DNA from: Bacteroidales bacterium UBA1216
Lineage (GTDB): Bacteria; Bacteroidota; Bacteroidia; Bacteroidales; Paludibacteraceae
Direction of reading: 5' to 3'
Assembly (NCBI GenBank): GCA_002309255.1
Contig: DBXI01000073.1
Location: 41,067-88,987 of the forward strand
DNA: 47,921 nucleotides
Shown here: positions 8,037 to 16,427 of the stretch, piece by piece
How the letters are laid out: every line of letters begins with the position of its first letter
Position numbering within the stretch: position 1 is the first letter of the stretch
The notes under the pieces: model-generated
Database searches by the model: none
What the model saw: the letters and a program-made list of their open reading frames with translations, nothing else
What the model was told of the DNA's origin: nothing
Program-made: the position numbers and the translations under genes

Positions 8037-9101
8037 TTAAATTTCTATCAATTCGGGAATGACAATATTCTTAACATTCAGTAGCATCGTGCCCCAACTT
8101 AGTCCGAGGCCGAAGGAAGAGCAGAGTAAGCGATGCGGTTTATCCTGCTGTAACTGCTCGCGCAGACGTGTTACCATCAAGCCCGGAACACTCGCACCAC
8201 CGGTGTTGCCGAACTGCTCCATGTTGTATGGCACTTTCTCTGTAGGTAGTTTGAGTTTCTTGACCAGACGATCAACAATCAGTTTATTGGCCTGGTGGAT
8301 GAGATAATAGTCAATATCGCTATCTTTGTCAAGATCTAATTCATCCATGATATTTGCAACCGTCTTTGCGGGTTTGCTGATAGCGAAGGTGAAGACAGCC
8401 ATGCCGTCGATTAGTGTATCTTTGGGGGCGCGTAGTATGCCGTTGCCAAAATCCTCCTGAATGAACGACTCAGGCGTCAGCGGGTGACGATATCCGCCAT
8501 GAGGTGTCATGAGTGCTTTGTAACCACTACCTTGTGTGTGGAAATCGATCAGAATAGGCTCCGCGCTCGGATCATATTCCAGGGCTACGGCTGTTCCGCA
8601 GTCGCCAAAGAGAGGCACGCGGCTCTTGTCCTGCATCGACCCCATGCGTAGAGCGGTGTCGCCAATCAGTAGTAGTGCACGCTTGATGTTGCCGGCTGAC
8701 AACATATTCCCCGCTACATTCATGGCGTACATGCAACCGCAGCATCCCATGGGAATATCTACGCAAAAGCAGTCCTCTGACAGACCGAGTCGGTCTTGAA
8801 GCAGGCAGGAGGTGGGGGGAGTAGGATGAAAATCACCGGTTACTGATTCGAATACAAGCATGTCTATGCTCTCTTTCTCCCAACCGAGTCCTGCTATCAG
8901 TTTTTCCGCTGCTGCCTGACACATGTCCGATGCGCAAAGTGTATCCGGTCCGAGGCGGCGTTCGCGAATGCCGACAGTGTTGTTGAAGACCTCTGCATCC
9001 TCAGGGGTGAAGAACGGAAAATCTTGCGTGTGAACAACCTCTTTGGGTACACACGCACTCACACCGGCGAACCGTACATTTTTGATGTTCCAACGTGCCA
9101 T
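8037..9101 (-). CDS. 3-oxoacyl-ACP synthase III-like condensing enzyme
   Basis: A 354-residue thiolase-fold protein of the KAS III family. The catalytic triad is visible: Cys120 (DIPMGCCGCMYAM), His269 (YYLIHQAN) and Asn299 (GNTGGAS). KAS III enzymes condense a CoA- or ACP-bound starter with malonyl-ACP. The locus holds two ACPs, an acyl-AMP ligase and two reductases but no fabD, fabF or plsX, so this is not the housekeeping fatty acid operon. A dedicated short acyl chain for sugar decoration is more likely. The active-site region is unusually Cys-rich (C111, C113, C120, C121, C123). The upstream ACP gene ends 38 nt away, and that spacer is repetitive. Confidence 0.9.
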   Translation of the reverse strand: MARWNIKNVRFAGVSACVPKEVVHTQDFPFFTPEDAEVFNNTVGIRERRLGPDTLCASDMCQAAAEKLIAGLGWEKESIDMLVFESVTGDFHPTPPTSCLLQDRLGLSEDCFCVDIPMGCCGCMYAMNVAGNMLSAGNIKRALLLIGDTALRMGSMQDKSRVPLFGDCGTAVALEYDPSAEPILIDFHTQGSGYKALMTPHGGYRHPLTPESFIQEDFGNGILRAPKDTLIDGMAVFTFAISKPAKTVANIMDELDLDKDSDIDYYLIHQANKLIVDRLVKKLKLPTEKVPYNMEQFGNTGGASVPGLMVTRLREQLQQDKPHRLLCSSFGLGLSWGTMLLNVKNIVIPELIEI

Positions 9102-9106
9102 AAAGT

Positions 9107-9145
9107 CATTTACGATTTAGACATTTACCATTTGTTCATTTAGAG
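9107..9145. repeat. Degenerate tandem repeat in the ACP-KAS III spacer
   Basis: Two 15-nt units, CATTTACGATTTAGA (9107-9121) and CATTTACCATTTGTT (9122-9136), match at 11 of 15 positions and are followed by a partial CATTTAGAG. They fill nearly the whole intercistronic gap, ending just before the KAS III start codon on the transcribed strand. No function is recognised. Confidence 0.55.
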
Positions 9146-9379
9146 TGCAACGTCGTTCTTGGCAAGGATCTCTTTGCCGGCGTTGTAACTGGTGCATGCC
9201 ATAATATCTTCGGGATCAAGCATGAGGTCGAATGTCTCTTCCATTAGGGAGATGATGTTCAACTGGTGCACCGAATCCCATTCGGGTACCGTTTCTTTGC
9301 TATAGTTGTCGCCCAACTGTGCTACATCAGCACCAAAAACTTGTACAAAAATGTCGTTAAATTTTTCCAGGTTACTCAT
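9140..9379 (-). CDS. Acyl carrier protein (first of two)
   Basis: A 79-residue acidic small protein with the ACP four-helix pattern. Ser36 in PEWDSVHQL is the predicted 4'-phosphopantetheine attachment site; Val replaces the usual Leu after the serine, as in many specialised ACPs. It lies between the AMP-forming ligase (5-nt gap) and KAS III, suggesting it carries the acyl chain loaded by the ligase or extended by KAS III. A second, distinct ACP is at 13332-13556. A housekeeping ACP for fatty acid synthesis is not expected in this context. Confidence 0.88.
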   Translation of the reverse strand: MSNLEKFNDIFVQVFGADVAQLGDNYSKETVPEWDSVHQLNIISLMEETFDLMLDPEDIMACTSYNAGKEILAKNDVAL

Positions 9380-9384
9380 ATATC

Positions 9385-10737
9385 TTATTTGTTTTCCAAT
9401 TTACTAAATAATTTCTTGCCTGCTTCGTTCTTTGGGATTTCGGGAATTACGCGTATCTCAAACGAAGTAGCGACGATGTGTGTCTTCTCTACCAATGCGT
9501 CCTTGACCTGTTGGGTTTTAGTAGCATCCGTTATATAGACTATCATCTTCTCGTCAGTCCCGACGCATGCACTCTCTGTTTGGCAATCGGTGGCGATTAT
9601 TTGCTCGCATTCATCCAGTCCGATGCGCATGCCGAATAGTTTGAGGAATCGTCCCATGCGTCCTACGATGTAGTAGCATCCGTCTTCATCAAAGTATGCC
9701 AAGTCGCCTGTTCGGATGAATCCATGTCGTTCATCCCCTCGTTCCAAGTCTGTGTATTGGCTAGCATAACCCAGTGTAACATTGCGTCCTCTATAGCACA
9801 TCTCCCCTTCGGTGTGCGGTGTGGTGATTGGGTCGCCGTCGTTATCTATCAAGGATAGTTCACCGTTCGGGACAGCTATTCCGATGCTTCCGGCTTTTTC
9901 AACCGCCCATTTGGCCGGTAGGTAAGCCATGCGTGCCGTGCATTCCGATTGACCGTAAGTGGCAATCCAACGTTTGCCGTGATCGCGGCAGTATTCGGCG
10001 AACTTAAGGTTGAGTTCGCGTTCCATCTTACCGCCGCCTTGTGTGAGCAGTTCCAGATCCGGCAGATCCATGCGGAAGAACCGCATGAGGTTCAGTATTT
10101 GGAAGGAGTAGGGCACACCGGTGAATGATGTGGCGCGCTCGTCTTTGATGAACTTCCAGAATATAGGATCAGTCATGTTCCGGCCGGTGATCAGTATGGT
10201 TGCGCCAACTCTAAGATGGCTGAATACCATGGATAGCCCCATGGTGTAATAGAGCGGTAGCACCATTAGCGGTCGGTCGTTCTGTTTCAACTCAAAGAAC
10301 GTTGATATGTTCAGTCCGGCAGCTTCGATGTTGTCGTAACAGTGGCGCACCAGTTTAGGGCTACCGGTGCTGCCGGATGTGGGCAGCAGATGTGATAAGT
10401 CTTGGTACAGAGGCGCAAACGGATTGTCGGTGCGATTCAGTGTTCCGTTTTGCCAGATATATGCAGGCTTGTATGTTTCTATCAGATTGGTGTAGAGTGC
10501 TTCGTCAATCTTGGCGTTAAGGATTAGCGGTACTATCCTGCGGCTGAGTAAGGATGCCATCACCCATGATAGGCTGGTGACATTATTCTCCACCTGCATG
10601 AAGCATAGCGCTCGTTCTGGTACGGAGGAAATAATCCGCTCGGCGAGGTTAATGATCTCTCCGTACGTCACACTGCCGCCTTCGCTGTCAATCGCAGCAA
10701 TGTTTTCTTTCTCTATGTTGTTAATATCTAGTAACAT
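9385..10737 (-). CDS. AMP-forming acyl-CoA/acyl-ACP ligase (ANL superfamily)
   Basis: 450 residues. Core motif A3 is LLPTSGSTGSPKLV (117-130), A5 is ATYGQSE, A7 is TGDLAYFDEDGCYYIVGR, and the C-terminal lysine motif is IPKNEAGKK. The enzyme should activate a carboxylic acid as an acyl adenylate and pass it to a thiol, either CoA or the phosphopantetheine of the adjacent ACP (gene gap 5 nt). Substrate cannot be read from the sequence. It is shorter than full-length acyl-CoA synthetases of about 550 residues and closer to stand-alone ACP-loading ligases. Confidence 0.88.
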   Translation of the reverse strand: MLLDINNIEKENIAAIDSEGGSVTYGEIINLAERIISSVPERALCFMQVENNVTSLSWVMASLLSRRIVPLILNAKIDEALYTNLIETYKPAYIWQNGTLNRTDNPFAPLYQDLSHLLPTSGSTGSPKLVRHCYDNIEAAGLNISTFFELKQNDRPLMVLPLYYTMGLSMVFSHLRVGATILITGRNMTDPIFWKFIKDERATSFTGVPYSFQILNLMRFFRMDLPDLELLTQGGGKMERELNLKFAEYCRDHGKRWIATYGQSECTARMAYLPAKWAVEKAGSIGIAVPNGELSLIDNDGDPITTPHTEGEMCYRGRNVTLGYASQYTDLERGDERHGFIRTGDLAYFDEDGCYYIVGRMGRFLKLFGMRIGLDECEQIIATDCQTESACVGTDEKMIVYITDATKTQQVKDALVEKTHIVATSFEIRVIPEIPKNEAGKKLFSKLENK

Positions 10738-10771
10738 TCGCGTGAATGTCGTAAGAAGATGTCAGTTGTCT

Positions 10772-11737
10772 TTATATAGTGAATATTGCTTTTACGTTAT
10801 ATGGAGCGTCATTGAACGTTTGGGAAATAAGGCGAGCTAAACATCGTGTAATATATGCAACAGCAAATATAATAATAAACATAATTACGATGTTTAAGGG
10901 GAATATACAATTCATCTTATCTGTAAATAAATAAAATTGAACCAGATAAATTTCCAGACACAAACCGCCAATTAGATTAATAGGTATCTTGATGAATTTT
11001 TGATTATTGTATGCTTGTAGTACAAAATTGCTCTTGAAGGTCTTATATGCATAAAAAAGTATTCCAATCATAGGAAGAATACTGATGGTTTGTAAGAAAC
11101 GCAAATCTAATCGTAATCCCCCGAAAAAACAAGCATAGTAAGCAATAATGCAAGCAATAAGTAGAGCAAGATCTATCCATCCACGAGATGTGATTTTATC
11201 GTGTATAGATCCTAAATAAGCACCAAATAGCATAAAGATGAAATACACCAACCATCTAATAGAATTATGTGAACTATACAAAGACGGATGATTGTTCAGA
11301 AAAATAAAACATATGGCGGTAGAAACGATAAGTATTGCCCCTATTAGCGGGATTCTTTTTATGCCATATGTCCCGATAAGGAATATGAAAACATAAAACA
11401 CCATAATACATGTTATAAACCATCCACCTCCGTATAAAATAATATCTACAATGTTTTTATTAGAATTGAAACAAATACAAGCAATGATGGCGGTGGCCAA
11501 AATGGATGGATATATTCTGTTAATACGCTTCTTGTACCAATTGGGAAACTCAACTATGCTATGCAAGGGCTTTAAAAATAACGTATAGCCGGAACAAAAG
11601 AAAAATAGAGCATCTCCAATGGAGCCTCCTGTTGATAAGAAACTATACTTTACATATAACAGATCCATGTGTGAATTAGTTATAAGTATAGCAGCAATAA
11701 ATTTTAATATGTCAATACTATAATCTCGCTTAGGCAT
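10772..11737 (-). CDS. Acyltransferase family 3 membrane protein (OafA/WecH-like)
   Basis: 321 residues, mostly hydrophobic, with roughly ten membrane segments. The N-terminus SIDILKFIAAILITNSHMD has the family pattern with the conserved His (here NSH), followed by LFFFCSGYTLF. Members move acetyl or other acyl groups onto exported sugars across the inner membrane. The gene is visibly more A/T-rich than its neighbours, with long A and T runs, suggesting separate acquisition. It lies between the AMP ligase (34-nt gap) and the first SDR (66-nt gap). Confidence 0.85.
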   Translation of the reverse strand: MPKRDYSIDILKFIAAILITNSHMDLLYVKYSFLSTGGSIGDALFFFCSGYTLFLKPLHSIVEFPNWYKKRINRIYPSILATAIIACICFNSNKNIVDIILYGGGWFITCIMVFYVFIFLIGTYGIKRIPLIGAILIVSTAICFIFLNNHPSLYSSHNSIRWLVYFIFMLFGAYLGSIHDKITSRGWIDLALLIACIIAYYACFFGGLRLDLRFLQTISILPMIGILFYAYKTFKSNFVLQAYNNQKFIKIPINLIGGLCLEIYLVQFYLFTDKMNCIFPLNIVIMFIIIFAVAYITRCLARLISQTFNDAPYNVKAIFTI

Positions 11738-11803
11738 TACATGAGTTATTTATAATCTATGTTATTCTTTGCCAATGTATTATTGTACACAACAATAAAA
11801 CTA

Positions 11804-12532
11804 CTAAATCGACGCACATCCATCTACGCCCAGGATATGTCCGGATATATAGCTTGCGCGGTTGGAAGCGAGGAATGAGCATGCGTTCGCAATATCTTCG
11901 GGTGTGCCGAGGCGACCTAAAGCTATGCGGCTGATGCGTTCGTCAATCTTTTCTCCGTTCGCCTCGTACAGTTCGGCGAACCGCTCTGTTTTGACGATGC
12001 CCGGAGCTACTGCATTGACGCGGATTCCTTGTGGCGCCAGTTCTTTGGCAGCTGATTTGGTCATAGCGATGATAGCACCTTTGGTAGCCGAGTAAGCCAC
12101 CTGTCCCGGAGAACCGAGGACAGCAGTTACGGACGCGATATTAACAATAGATCCTCCTCTGTTGCGTGCCATCAGACGGCTAACGAGTTGTATCAGTTCC
12201 AGCACGGCTATCACATTGATGCGGAACATCAGTTCTGTTTCTTCGCGTAGGATCATGCCGATCTTGCGATTGAAAACCACGCCGGCATTGTTCACTAGCA
12301 CGTCAATGCGTCCTTCGGCCTTGAAGACCTGCATCATCGCAGCCTTGACCGCTGCTGCGTCAGTTATATCAAATACGAGCGGATGAATACGCTCGTTGTG
12401 GCTCGTGAACTCCTGCCTGTCACAGGCATACACAATTGCTCCGTCCTCTGCAAAGCGACGTGCAATCTCTCGACCGATGCCTTGTGCTGCGCCGGTGATG
12501 ATGCAAATCTTATTTTCAAGAAGTCTTTCCAT
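11804..12532 (-). CDS. Short-chain dehydrogenase/reductase (FabG-like), first of two
   Basis: 242 residues of the classical SDR family. TGAAQGIG (13-20) binds NAD(P), NNAG stabilises the core, and YSATKGA supplies the catalytic Tyr and Lys. The closest functional pattern is 3-oxoacyl-ACP reductase (FabG), which fits a locus with ACPs and KAS III: it could reduce a 3-ketoacyl-ACP to 3-hydroxyacyl-ACP. A ketose- or sugar-specific reductase is an alternative. The ATG at 12532 is preferred over the in-frame GTG two codons upstream. The second SDR ends 19 nt before it. Confidence 0.88.
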   Translation of the reverse strand: MERLLENKICIITGAAQGIGREIARRFAEDGAIVYACDRQEFTSHNERIHPLVFDITDAAAVKAAMMQVFKAEGRIDVLVNNAGVVFNRKIGMILREETELMFRINVIAVLELIQLVSRLMARNRGGSIVNIASVTAVLGSPGQVAYSATKGAIIAMTKSAAKELAPQGIRVNAVAPGIVKTERFAELYEANGEKIDERISRIALGRLGTPEDIANACSFLASNRASYISGHILGVDGCASI

Positions 12533-12551
12533 ACTCACTATTTATATCCGG

Positions 12552-13298
12552 TTAGTTCAGCGTCCTCCCCCCATCAATAACTATGCTTGTTCCGGTGATC
12601 CATTTGGTGGCATCGGATAGCAGATAGACAGCAGCTTGTGCCACTTCCTCCGGCTTGCCATAGCGATGAAGCGGATATTTGGCAATATCTTTCTCAATAT
12701 CCTCGGCGCTCATTGTTTGGTTTTGTAGCAGCTGCGTCTCAATGCGTCCCGGGCAGATTGTATTGCAGCGGATCTTCCTGCCGGCCAGTTCGAGTGCTGC
12801 ATATTTGGTGAAACTGCTGAGTGCACTTTTCGAACTGCCATATAAGGATAGTGCCGTTGCGGTGTTTCCGTTACCCGATATGGAGGATATGTACACCAAT
12901 GATGCCTCGGCATTCAACTTTCGCTTCTTAGTAAGGAGCTTAGTCAGAAGTACAGGGGCTTTATAATTCGTGTCAAAAATCGCTTGAATATCTTTCTCGC
13001 TAACTACCTGAATAGGCTTTAGTGCGCTAATGCCTGCGGCGCAAATAACGCCATCCATCTGCGGCAATTGTTCTACCAATGATTTAATATCATCTTCCTG
13101 CGTTAGATCCGCTACTATCAGTTGATGTCCTTCACCGGGCATCTGCGCCAATGTCTCGCGTAGGCGCGCCTCATTGCGCGCGGATAAAAAAACAACCGCG
13201 CCCATCTTGGCACACTCGATAGCGATAGCCCTACCGATGCCGGAGGAAGCGCCGGTTACTAAGATCGTTTTCTCCTCTAATGAGAACGGATTGTACAT
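12552..13298 (-). CDS. Short-chain dehydrogenase/reductase, second of two
   Basis: 248 residues. TGASSGIG (15-22) is the cofactor loop, CAAG replaces the usual NNAG, and YGSSKSALSSF provides the catalytic Tyr and Lys. The C-terminal GTSIVIDGG is typical of FabG-like SDRs. The sequence differs clearly from the SDR next door, so the two probably act on different intermediates, for example two successive keto groups of a growing chain (inference). The ATG at 13298 was chosen over a TTG at 13307. It lies between ACP 2 and SDR 1. Confidence 0.87.
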   Translation of the reverse strand: MYNPFSLEEKTILVTGASSGIGRAIAIECAKMGAVVFLSARNEARLRETLAQMPGEGHQLIVADLTQEDDIKSLVEQLPQMDGVICAAGISALKPIQVVSEKDIQAIFDTNYKAPVLLTKLLTKKRKLNAEASLVYISSISGNGNTATALSLYGSSKSALSSFTKYAALELAGRKIRCNTICPGRIETQLLQNQTMSAEDIEKDIAKYPLHRYGKPEEVAQAAVYLLSDATKWITGTSIVIDGGRTLN

Positions 13299-13300
13299 AA

Positions 13301-13335
13301 CTATCAACTGTCAACTATGAGCTATCTACTGTCAA
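13301..13335. repeat. Degenerate direct repeat in the ACP2-SDR spacer
   Basis: CTATCAACTGTCAA (13301-13314) and CTATCTACTGTCAA (13322-13335) match at 13 of 14 positions, 21 nt apart, with a partial copy (TCAACTATGAG) between them. The repeat fills the intercistronic gap and touches the ACP stop codon. Confidence 0.55.
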
Positions 13336-13556
13336 AGTTTACTTTGTACCAAGTCAAATAGTTCTTGGATGGTTTGCGTCTTGCGCATTTCTTCAGGAGG
13401 TAGTACCACGCCGTATTCTTCATCCACCATGGTGATAACCAATAGTGCCACCAGCGAACTCCATCCGTCTAATTCGCGAAAACGGGTTTCGGGATTCAGA
13501 CGAGCAACATCTATCTCTTCAAATTGCTCAGCGAATAATTCAATAAATTTATTCAT
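13332..13556 (-). CDS. Acyl carrier protein (second of two)
   Basis: A 74-residue acidic protein with ACP helix spacing. Ser34 in DGWSSLVAL aligns with the phosphopantetheine serine of the DSL motif, here SSL, as often seen in secondary-metabolism and polysaccharide-linked carriers. It shares one base with the NeuD/PglD-like gene upstream (13556), so it is translationally coupled to that transferase. This is the best physical link between carrier-bound acyl chains and the sugar acyltransferase. Confidence 0.87.
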   Translation of the reverse strand: MNKFIELFAEQFEEIDVARLNPETRFRELDGWSSLVALLVITMVDEEYGVVLPPEEMRKTQTIQELFDLVQSKL

Positions 13557-14185
13557 TACATTAATTTTTTAGCGGGATTTCCCATGACAGTAGTCCCTGA
13601 TTTAACTCTTCTAATCACAAAACTGCATGCAGCCACGCGCGATTTATTCTCAACGACCACTTTATGGCTGATCATTGCACCGGTGTGAATATCTGCTTCA
13701 TCCTCAACAACTGTGCCTCCAACGAGCGTGACATGGGTGTCAATACGATTCCAATTGCCTATACGGCTGTCGTGACCAATCACCGTATATGATTGTATCA
13801 GATTGTATCGCCCTATTTGGGCACCCGCTCCAATAGTTGTAAACGCACCCACTACTGTTCCTTCACCGATCTCTGTATTCGTTCCCAAGCGGGCTGTCTG
13901 ATGAATCATCGTTAGGAACTTACCTCCTTTGGCGATAATTGCCTCAATACATTTGCGCCGCACCGAACTGCCGATAGAGCACACGAACACATCATCAGCT
14001 TCCGGCTGATAGCCGACTATTGTACCTAACATAGGAGGATAGTTGCTGAAGTTATCCAGCGCGGCTGTATTATCATCCACGAATCCCTTGATAGAGTATT
14101 CGGTATTGAAACCAATGCTTTCGCGTGCCATATCGTAGAGTGTTCGTCCCATTCCACCGGCACCTATAATAACGAGTTTTTTCAT
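13556..14185 (-). CDS. NeuD/PglD-family sugar N/O-acyltransferase
   Basis: 209 residues. An N-terminal Rossmann-like sugar-nucleotide domain (VIIGAGGMGRTLYD, 5-18) is followed by a left-handed beta-helix with hexapeptide repeats and the end signature GNPAKKLM. PglD, NeuD and relatives acylate the 4-amino group of UDP-4-amino-4,6-dideoxy sugars or a sialic acid hydroxyl. The segment SYTVIGHDSRIGNW carries the likely catalytic His. Because this gene opens the acyl-building block and overlaps ACP 2, it may take an ACP-bound acyl chain rather than acetyl-CoA (inference). Its amino sugar acceptor could come from the genes at 2838-6069. Confidence 0.88.
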   Translation of the reverse strand: MKKLVIIGAGGMGRTLYDMARESIGFNTEYSIKGFVDDNTAALDNFSNYPPMLGTIVGYQPEADDVFVCSIGSSVRRKCIEAIIAKGGKFLTMIHQTARLGTNTEIGEGTVVGAFTTIGAGAQIGRYNLIQSYTVIGHDSRIGNWNRIDTHVTLVGGTVVEDEADIHTGAMISHKVVVENKSRVAACSFVIRRVKSGTTVMGNPAKKLM

Positions 14186-14204
14186 CTTATTTTGAAATAA
14201 CGCA

Positions 14205-14236
14205 CAAATTTACAAAAAAAATATGATATATGCAAA
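14205..14236 (-). promoter_or_regulatory. Bacteroidota-type promoter of the acyl-building block
   Basis: Minus strand: TTTG (14236-14233, within ATTTGCATAT), 20-nt spacer with a long T run, TAAATTTG (14212-14205). Transcription would start near 14198, about 13 nt before the ATG at 14185, giving an almost leaderless mRNA. Confidence 0.75.
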
Positions 14237-14258
14237 TTTTTTTGCGTAATTTTATCGT

Positions 14259-15407
14259 TTATTTGCTTTTTGCAATAGCATCTTCAAAAATATGCGTCAA
14301 TTGCTTTGCAATTACCTCCGAAGAGAATAGTTCTCTACAGAGTTGAGCAATCGTTTCGCGATGATACTCTTTATAGTGGTTGAACATGTATTGGATAGCA
14401 TTTGCCAATTCATCGACATTGTCGATAGGGACAAGCATTCCATTGGAGTCAGTAACGAATTCCTCCGGTCCTCCACATGGGGTGGCTATCACCGGTAGCC
14501 CGCATGCCATCGCTTCGGTATATACCACACCGAATGTCTCACTTCGCGAGGGCAAAGCAAAGACGTGGCTATTCTGATATGTTGCCACTATTTCTTGTTT
14601 GGTTTTTTTCCCGGCAAGAATAATATTCTCCTGCAGCTGTTCGTCCACTATCAGTTGTTGGAGGTTTGATTGCTCCGATCCGGAACCAATAATGGTCAGT
14701 TGCCATTTGTCCCGCGGGAGATTCGACTTAGCAAAAGCCTTAATTAGCAAGTCAAACCCTTTGCGGTGTTCCAGAGTACCTGTGGCTACGAATTTCACCT
14801 TGTCGTCAGGGGCATCTACGCTGCTGTAGATAAATTCTTTTCCCACCACATTATATACGACCTCGCAATTAATATTGAAATGTCGATGTAAGGCTGCACG
14901 TAGAGAGCGAGAGACGGCAATGTTTGCCGCAGTGTGCTTATATACCTCTTTCGATTGGTTGAAGGACACCTTGTCTATCTTTTCATCGTTAAACCGAGCT
15001 GCATGTTCTATATTAACCAGTGGTATCTTCTCCTGCTGGCTAATAGGAAGAGCCATGTATGAATTAAAAAAGAATTGCCCGTATATAATATCAGGTTTTC
15101 CGTAAGAAGAGAGAACTTTCTTGTATATCCTTTTCAATTGCCAGCGTTTGGAAGCATAATAACACCCGATCCCGAAAAGTTTCGATATGGCGCCAGGCAA
15201 CAAAAACGAATTTAAATAATCTACATTATTTATTTGCCGATGCGTTATTCCGATTTTCCGCCATTTGAGTAGGAATCTGCCGTCAACGGATGCCACTACC
15301 ACCTTATGACCGATGGCTGCAAGAGCCTCGGCTTGGTCCTTCTCAAAGCAACCCCATTGTGGGAATTGAGGGCTTGGTATTCCACGTGAAATGATAAGTA
15401 TAAACAT
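14259..15407 (-). CDS. Family 4 glycosyltransferase (GT-B fold)
   Basis: 382 residues. The N-terminal acceptor domain begins with the open GT-B pattern (SRGIPSPQFPQWGCFEKDQAEALA). The C-terminal donor domain has FVATGTLEHRKGFDLLIKAF and the GT4 E-x7-E region SRSETFGVVYTEAMACGLPVIATPCGGPEEF. It is a retaining glycosyltransferase predicted to add a sugar to the undecaprenyl-linked repeat unit on the cytoplasmic face. Donor and linkage cannot be inferred. It is one of only two clear glycosyltransferases in the locus, which points to a short repeat unit. It follows the ATP-grasp gene by 5 nt. Confidence 0.92.
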   Translation of the reverse strand: MFILIISRGIPSPQFPQWGCFEKDQAEALAAIGHKVVVASVDGRFLLKWRKIGITHRQINNVDYLNSFLLPGAISKLFGIGCYYASKRWQLKRIYKKVLSSYGKPDIIYGQFFFNSYMALPISQQEKIPLVNIEHAARFNDEKIDKVSFNQSKEVYKHTAANIAVSRSLRAALHRHFNINCEVVYNVVGKEFIYSSVDAPDDKVKFVATGTLEHRKGFDLLIKAFAKSNLPRDKWQLTIIGSGSEQSNLQQLIVDEQLQENIILAGKKTKQEIVATYQNSHVFALPSRSETFGVVYTEAMACGLPVIATPCGGPEEFVTDSNGMLVPIDNVDELANAIQYMFNHYKEYHRETIAQLCRELFSSEVIAKQLTHIFEDAIAKSK

Positions 15408-15412
15408 GACAA

Positions 15413-16396
15413 TTAAAAGTTTTTTAAGATCTGTTTATATTCCTTCCACAATCCCTTATTGTGCAGTTGCTGAAAATCGTGGTCAGCATTGTCATTTGCC
15501 TCAATTAGACATAATTCACCATCTGGACGAATAACCAAATCCCATCCCACATAACGAACTGTTGGCATTCGTCGAGCGGCTTTGTCAATGAATTGTTTAC
15601 ATTTCTCCCAATGGGGAATCCGGAAGCCGATAATTTGTTTTCCTGTGAGCGGGTGAATGAGGTAAGTTACATTATGAGTATCATAACCGACGCCGTTAAT
15701 AATGCCTGTTTCTAAATCAATATTGGCTCCTATACCATCAAAATGAAAATTATCCACATTGTTTTTCTTGTTGCCCATGCGCAGGCGCGCGTTCATGAAA
15801 TGGACGACATTGGCAGTCGTGTCAAAAAGTGTCACCACGCGAATCGTGTTAACCGACCATGGGTGGAATTCTTGGATGGATTCTATCTCTTGTAGCGGCT
15901 CTTCCAGGATATAATGGCATAATTTATCCTCTGTGCATTTTTTCAAAAATTCTTCAGCATTCAAACCTTTCGATTCTATTCGCGTCACTCCTATACCGCG
16001 ATAAGATAATATCTCTTTGCAAAAGAAATACGCATGTCTTTGCGCGAATTGTTTGATGTCCTTAACTGTTGCTTTTTGTGTATCAATCCATTCGCGTCCT
16101 AACAAGTCTGCAAAATATTCATTAAAATGGATTTTACTGCGACATATATCGATATCTTGTTGATCGTTAGCTTTACGTAGAATCTTGTGATATCTTCTAT
16201 AGGTGATATATTCTTGCTTTCCGCTATGGCGTAGTTTGAAAAAACCATATGCAAAGTAATCACTAATAGATGCACCGTAAAGGATAGCATTCGCTATAAA
16301 ATCAATCCACAACCAGATTGATCGCATGATTGATGTTCGGCCAACATAATAATCCTTCATTTGGCTGAAACGGGAAAGTACGTAATTGATTGTCAT
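15413..16396 (-). CDS. Sugar-transfer-associated ATP-grasp protein
   Basis: 327 residues resembling the ATP-grasp family found beside capsule glycosyltransferases (PF14397 type). The C-terminal end VGWDLVIRPDGELCLIEANDN holds the Asp and Glu-x-Asn pattern that binds magnesium-ATP in ATP-grasp ligases. HPWSVNTIRVVTLFD and RIPHWEKCKQFI are typical of this family. It probably forms an amide or ester between a carboxylate and a sugar or amine on the polysaccharide; no substrate is known. The ATG at 16396 is preferred over an in-frame GTG at 16456, which would overlap the polymerase gene. A paralogue is at 22740-23816. The gene is A/T-rich. Confidence 0.85.
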   Translation of the reverse strand: MTINYVLSRFSQMKDYYVGRTSIMRSIWLWIDFIANAILYGASISDYFAYGFFKLRHSGKQEYITYRRYHKILRKANDQQDIDICRSKIHFNEYFADLLGREWIDTQKATVKDIKQFAQRHAYFFCKEILSYRGIGVTRIESKGLNAEEFLKKCTEDKLCHYILEEPLQEIESIQEFHPWSVNTIRVVTLFDTTANVVHFMNARLRMGNKKNNVDNFHFDGIGANIDLETGIINGVGYDTHNVTYLIHPLTGKQIIGFRIPHWEKCKQFIDKAARRMPTVRYVGWDLVIRPDGELCLIEANDNADHDFQQLHNKGLWKEYKQILKNF

Positions 16397-16427
16397 CTTA
16401 TCACTATTTGAGTTGGATTCGTAATGA

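Noticed and set aside
8037..13556. Housekeeping fatty acid synthesis operon
   Set aside because: fabD, fabF and plsX are absent, two different ACPs and an acyl-AMP ligase are present, and the genes are embedded between sugar-modifying enzymes.
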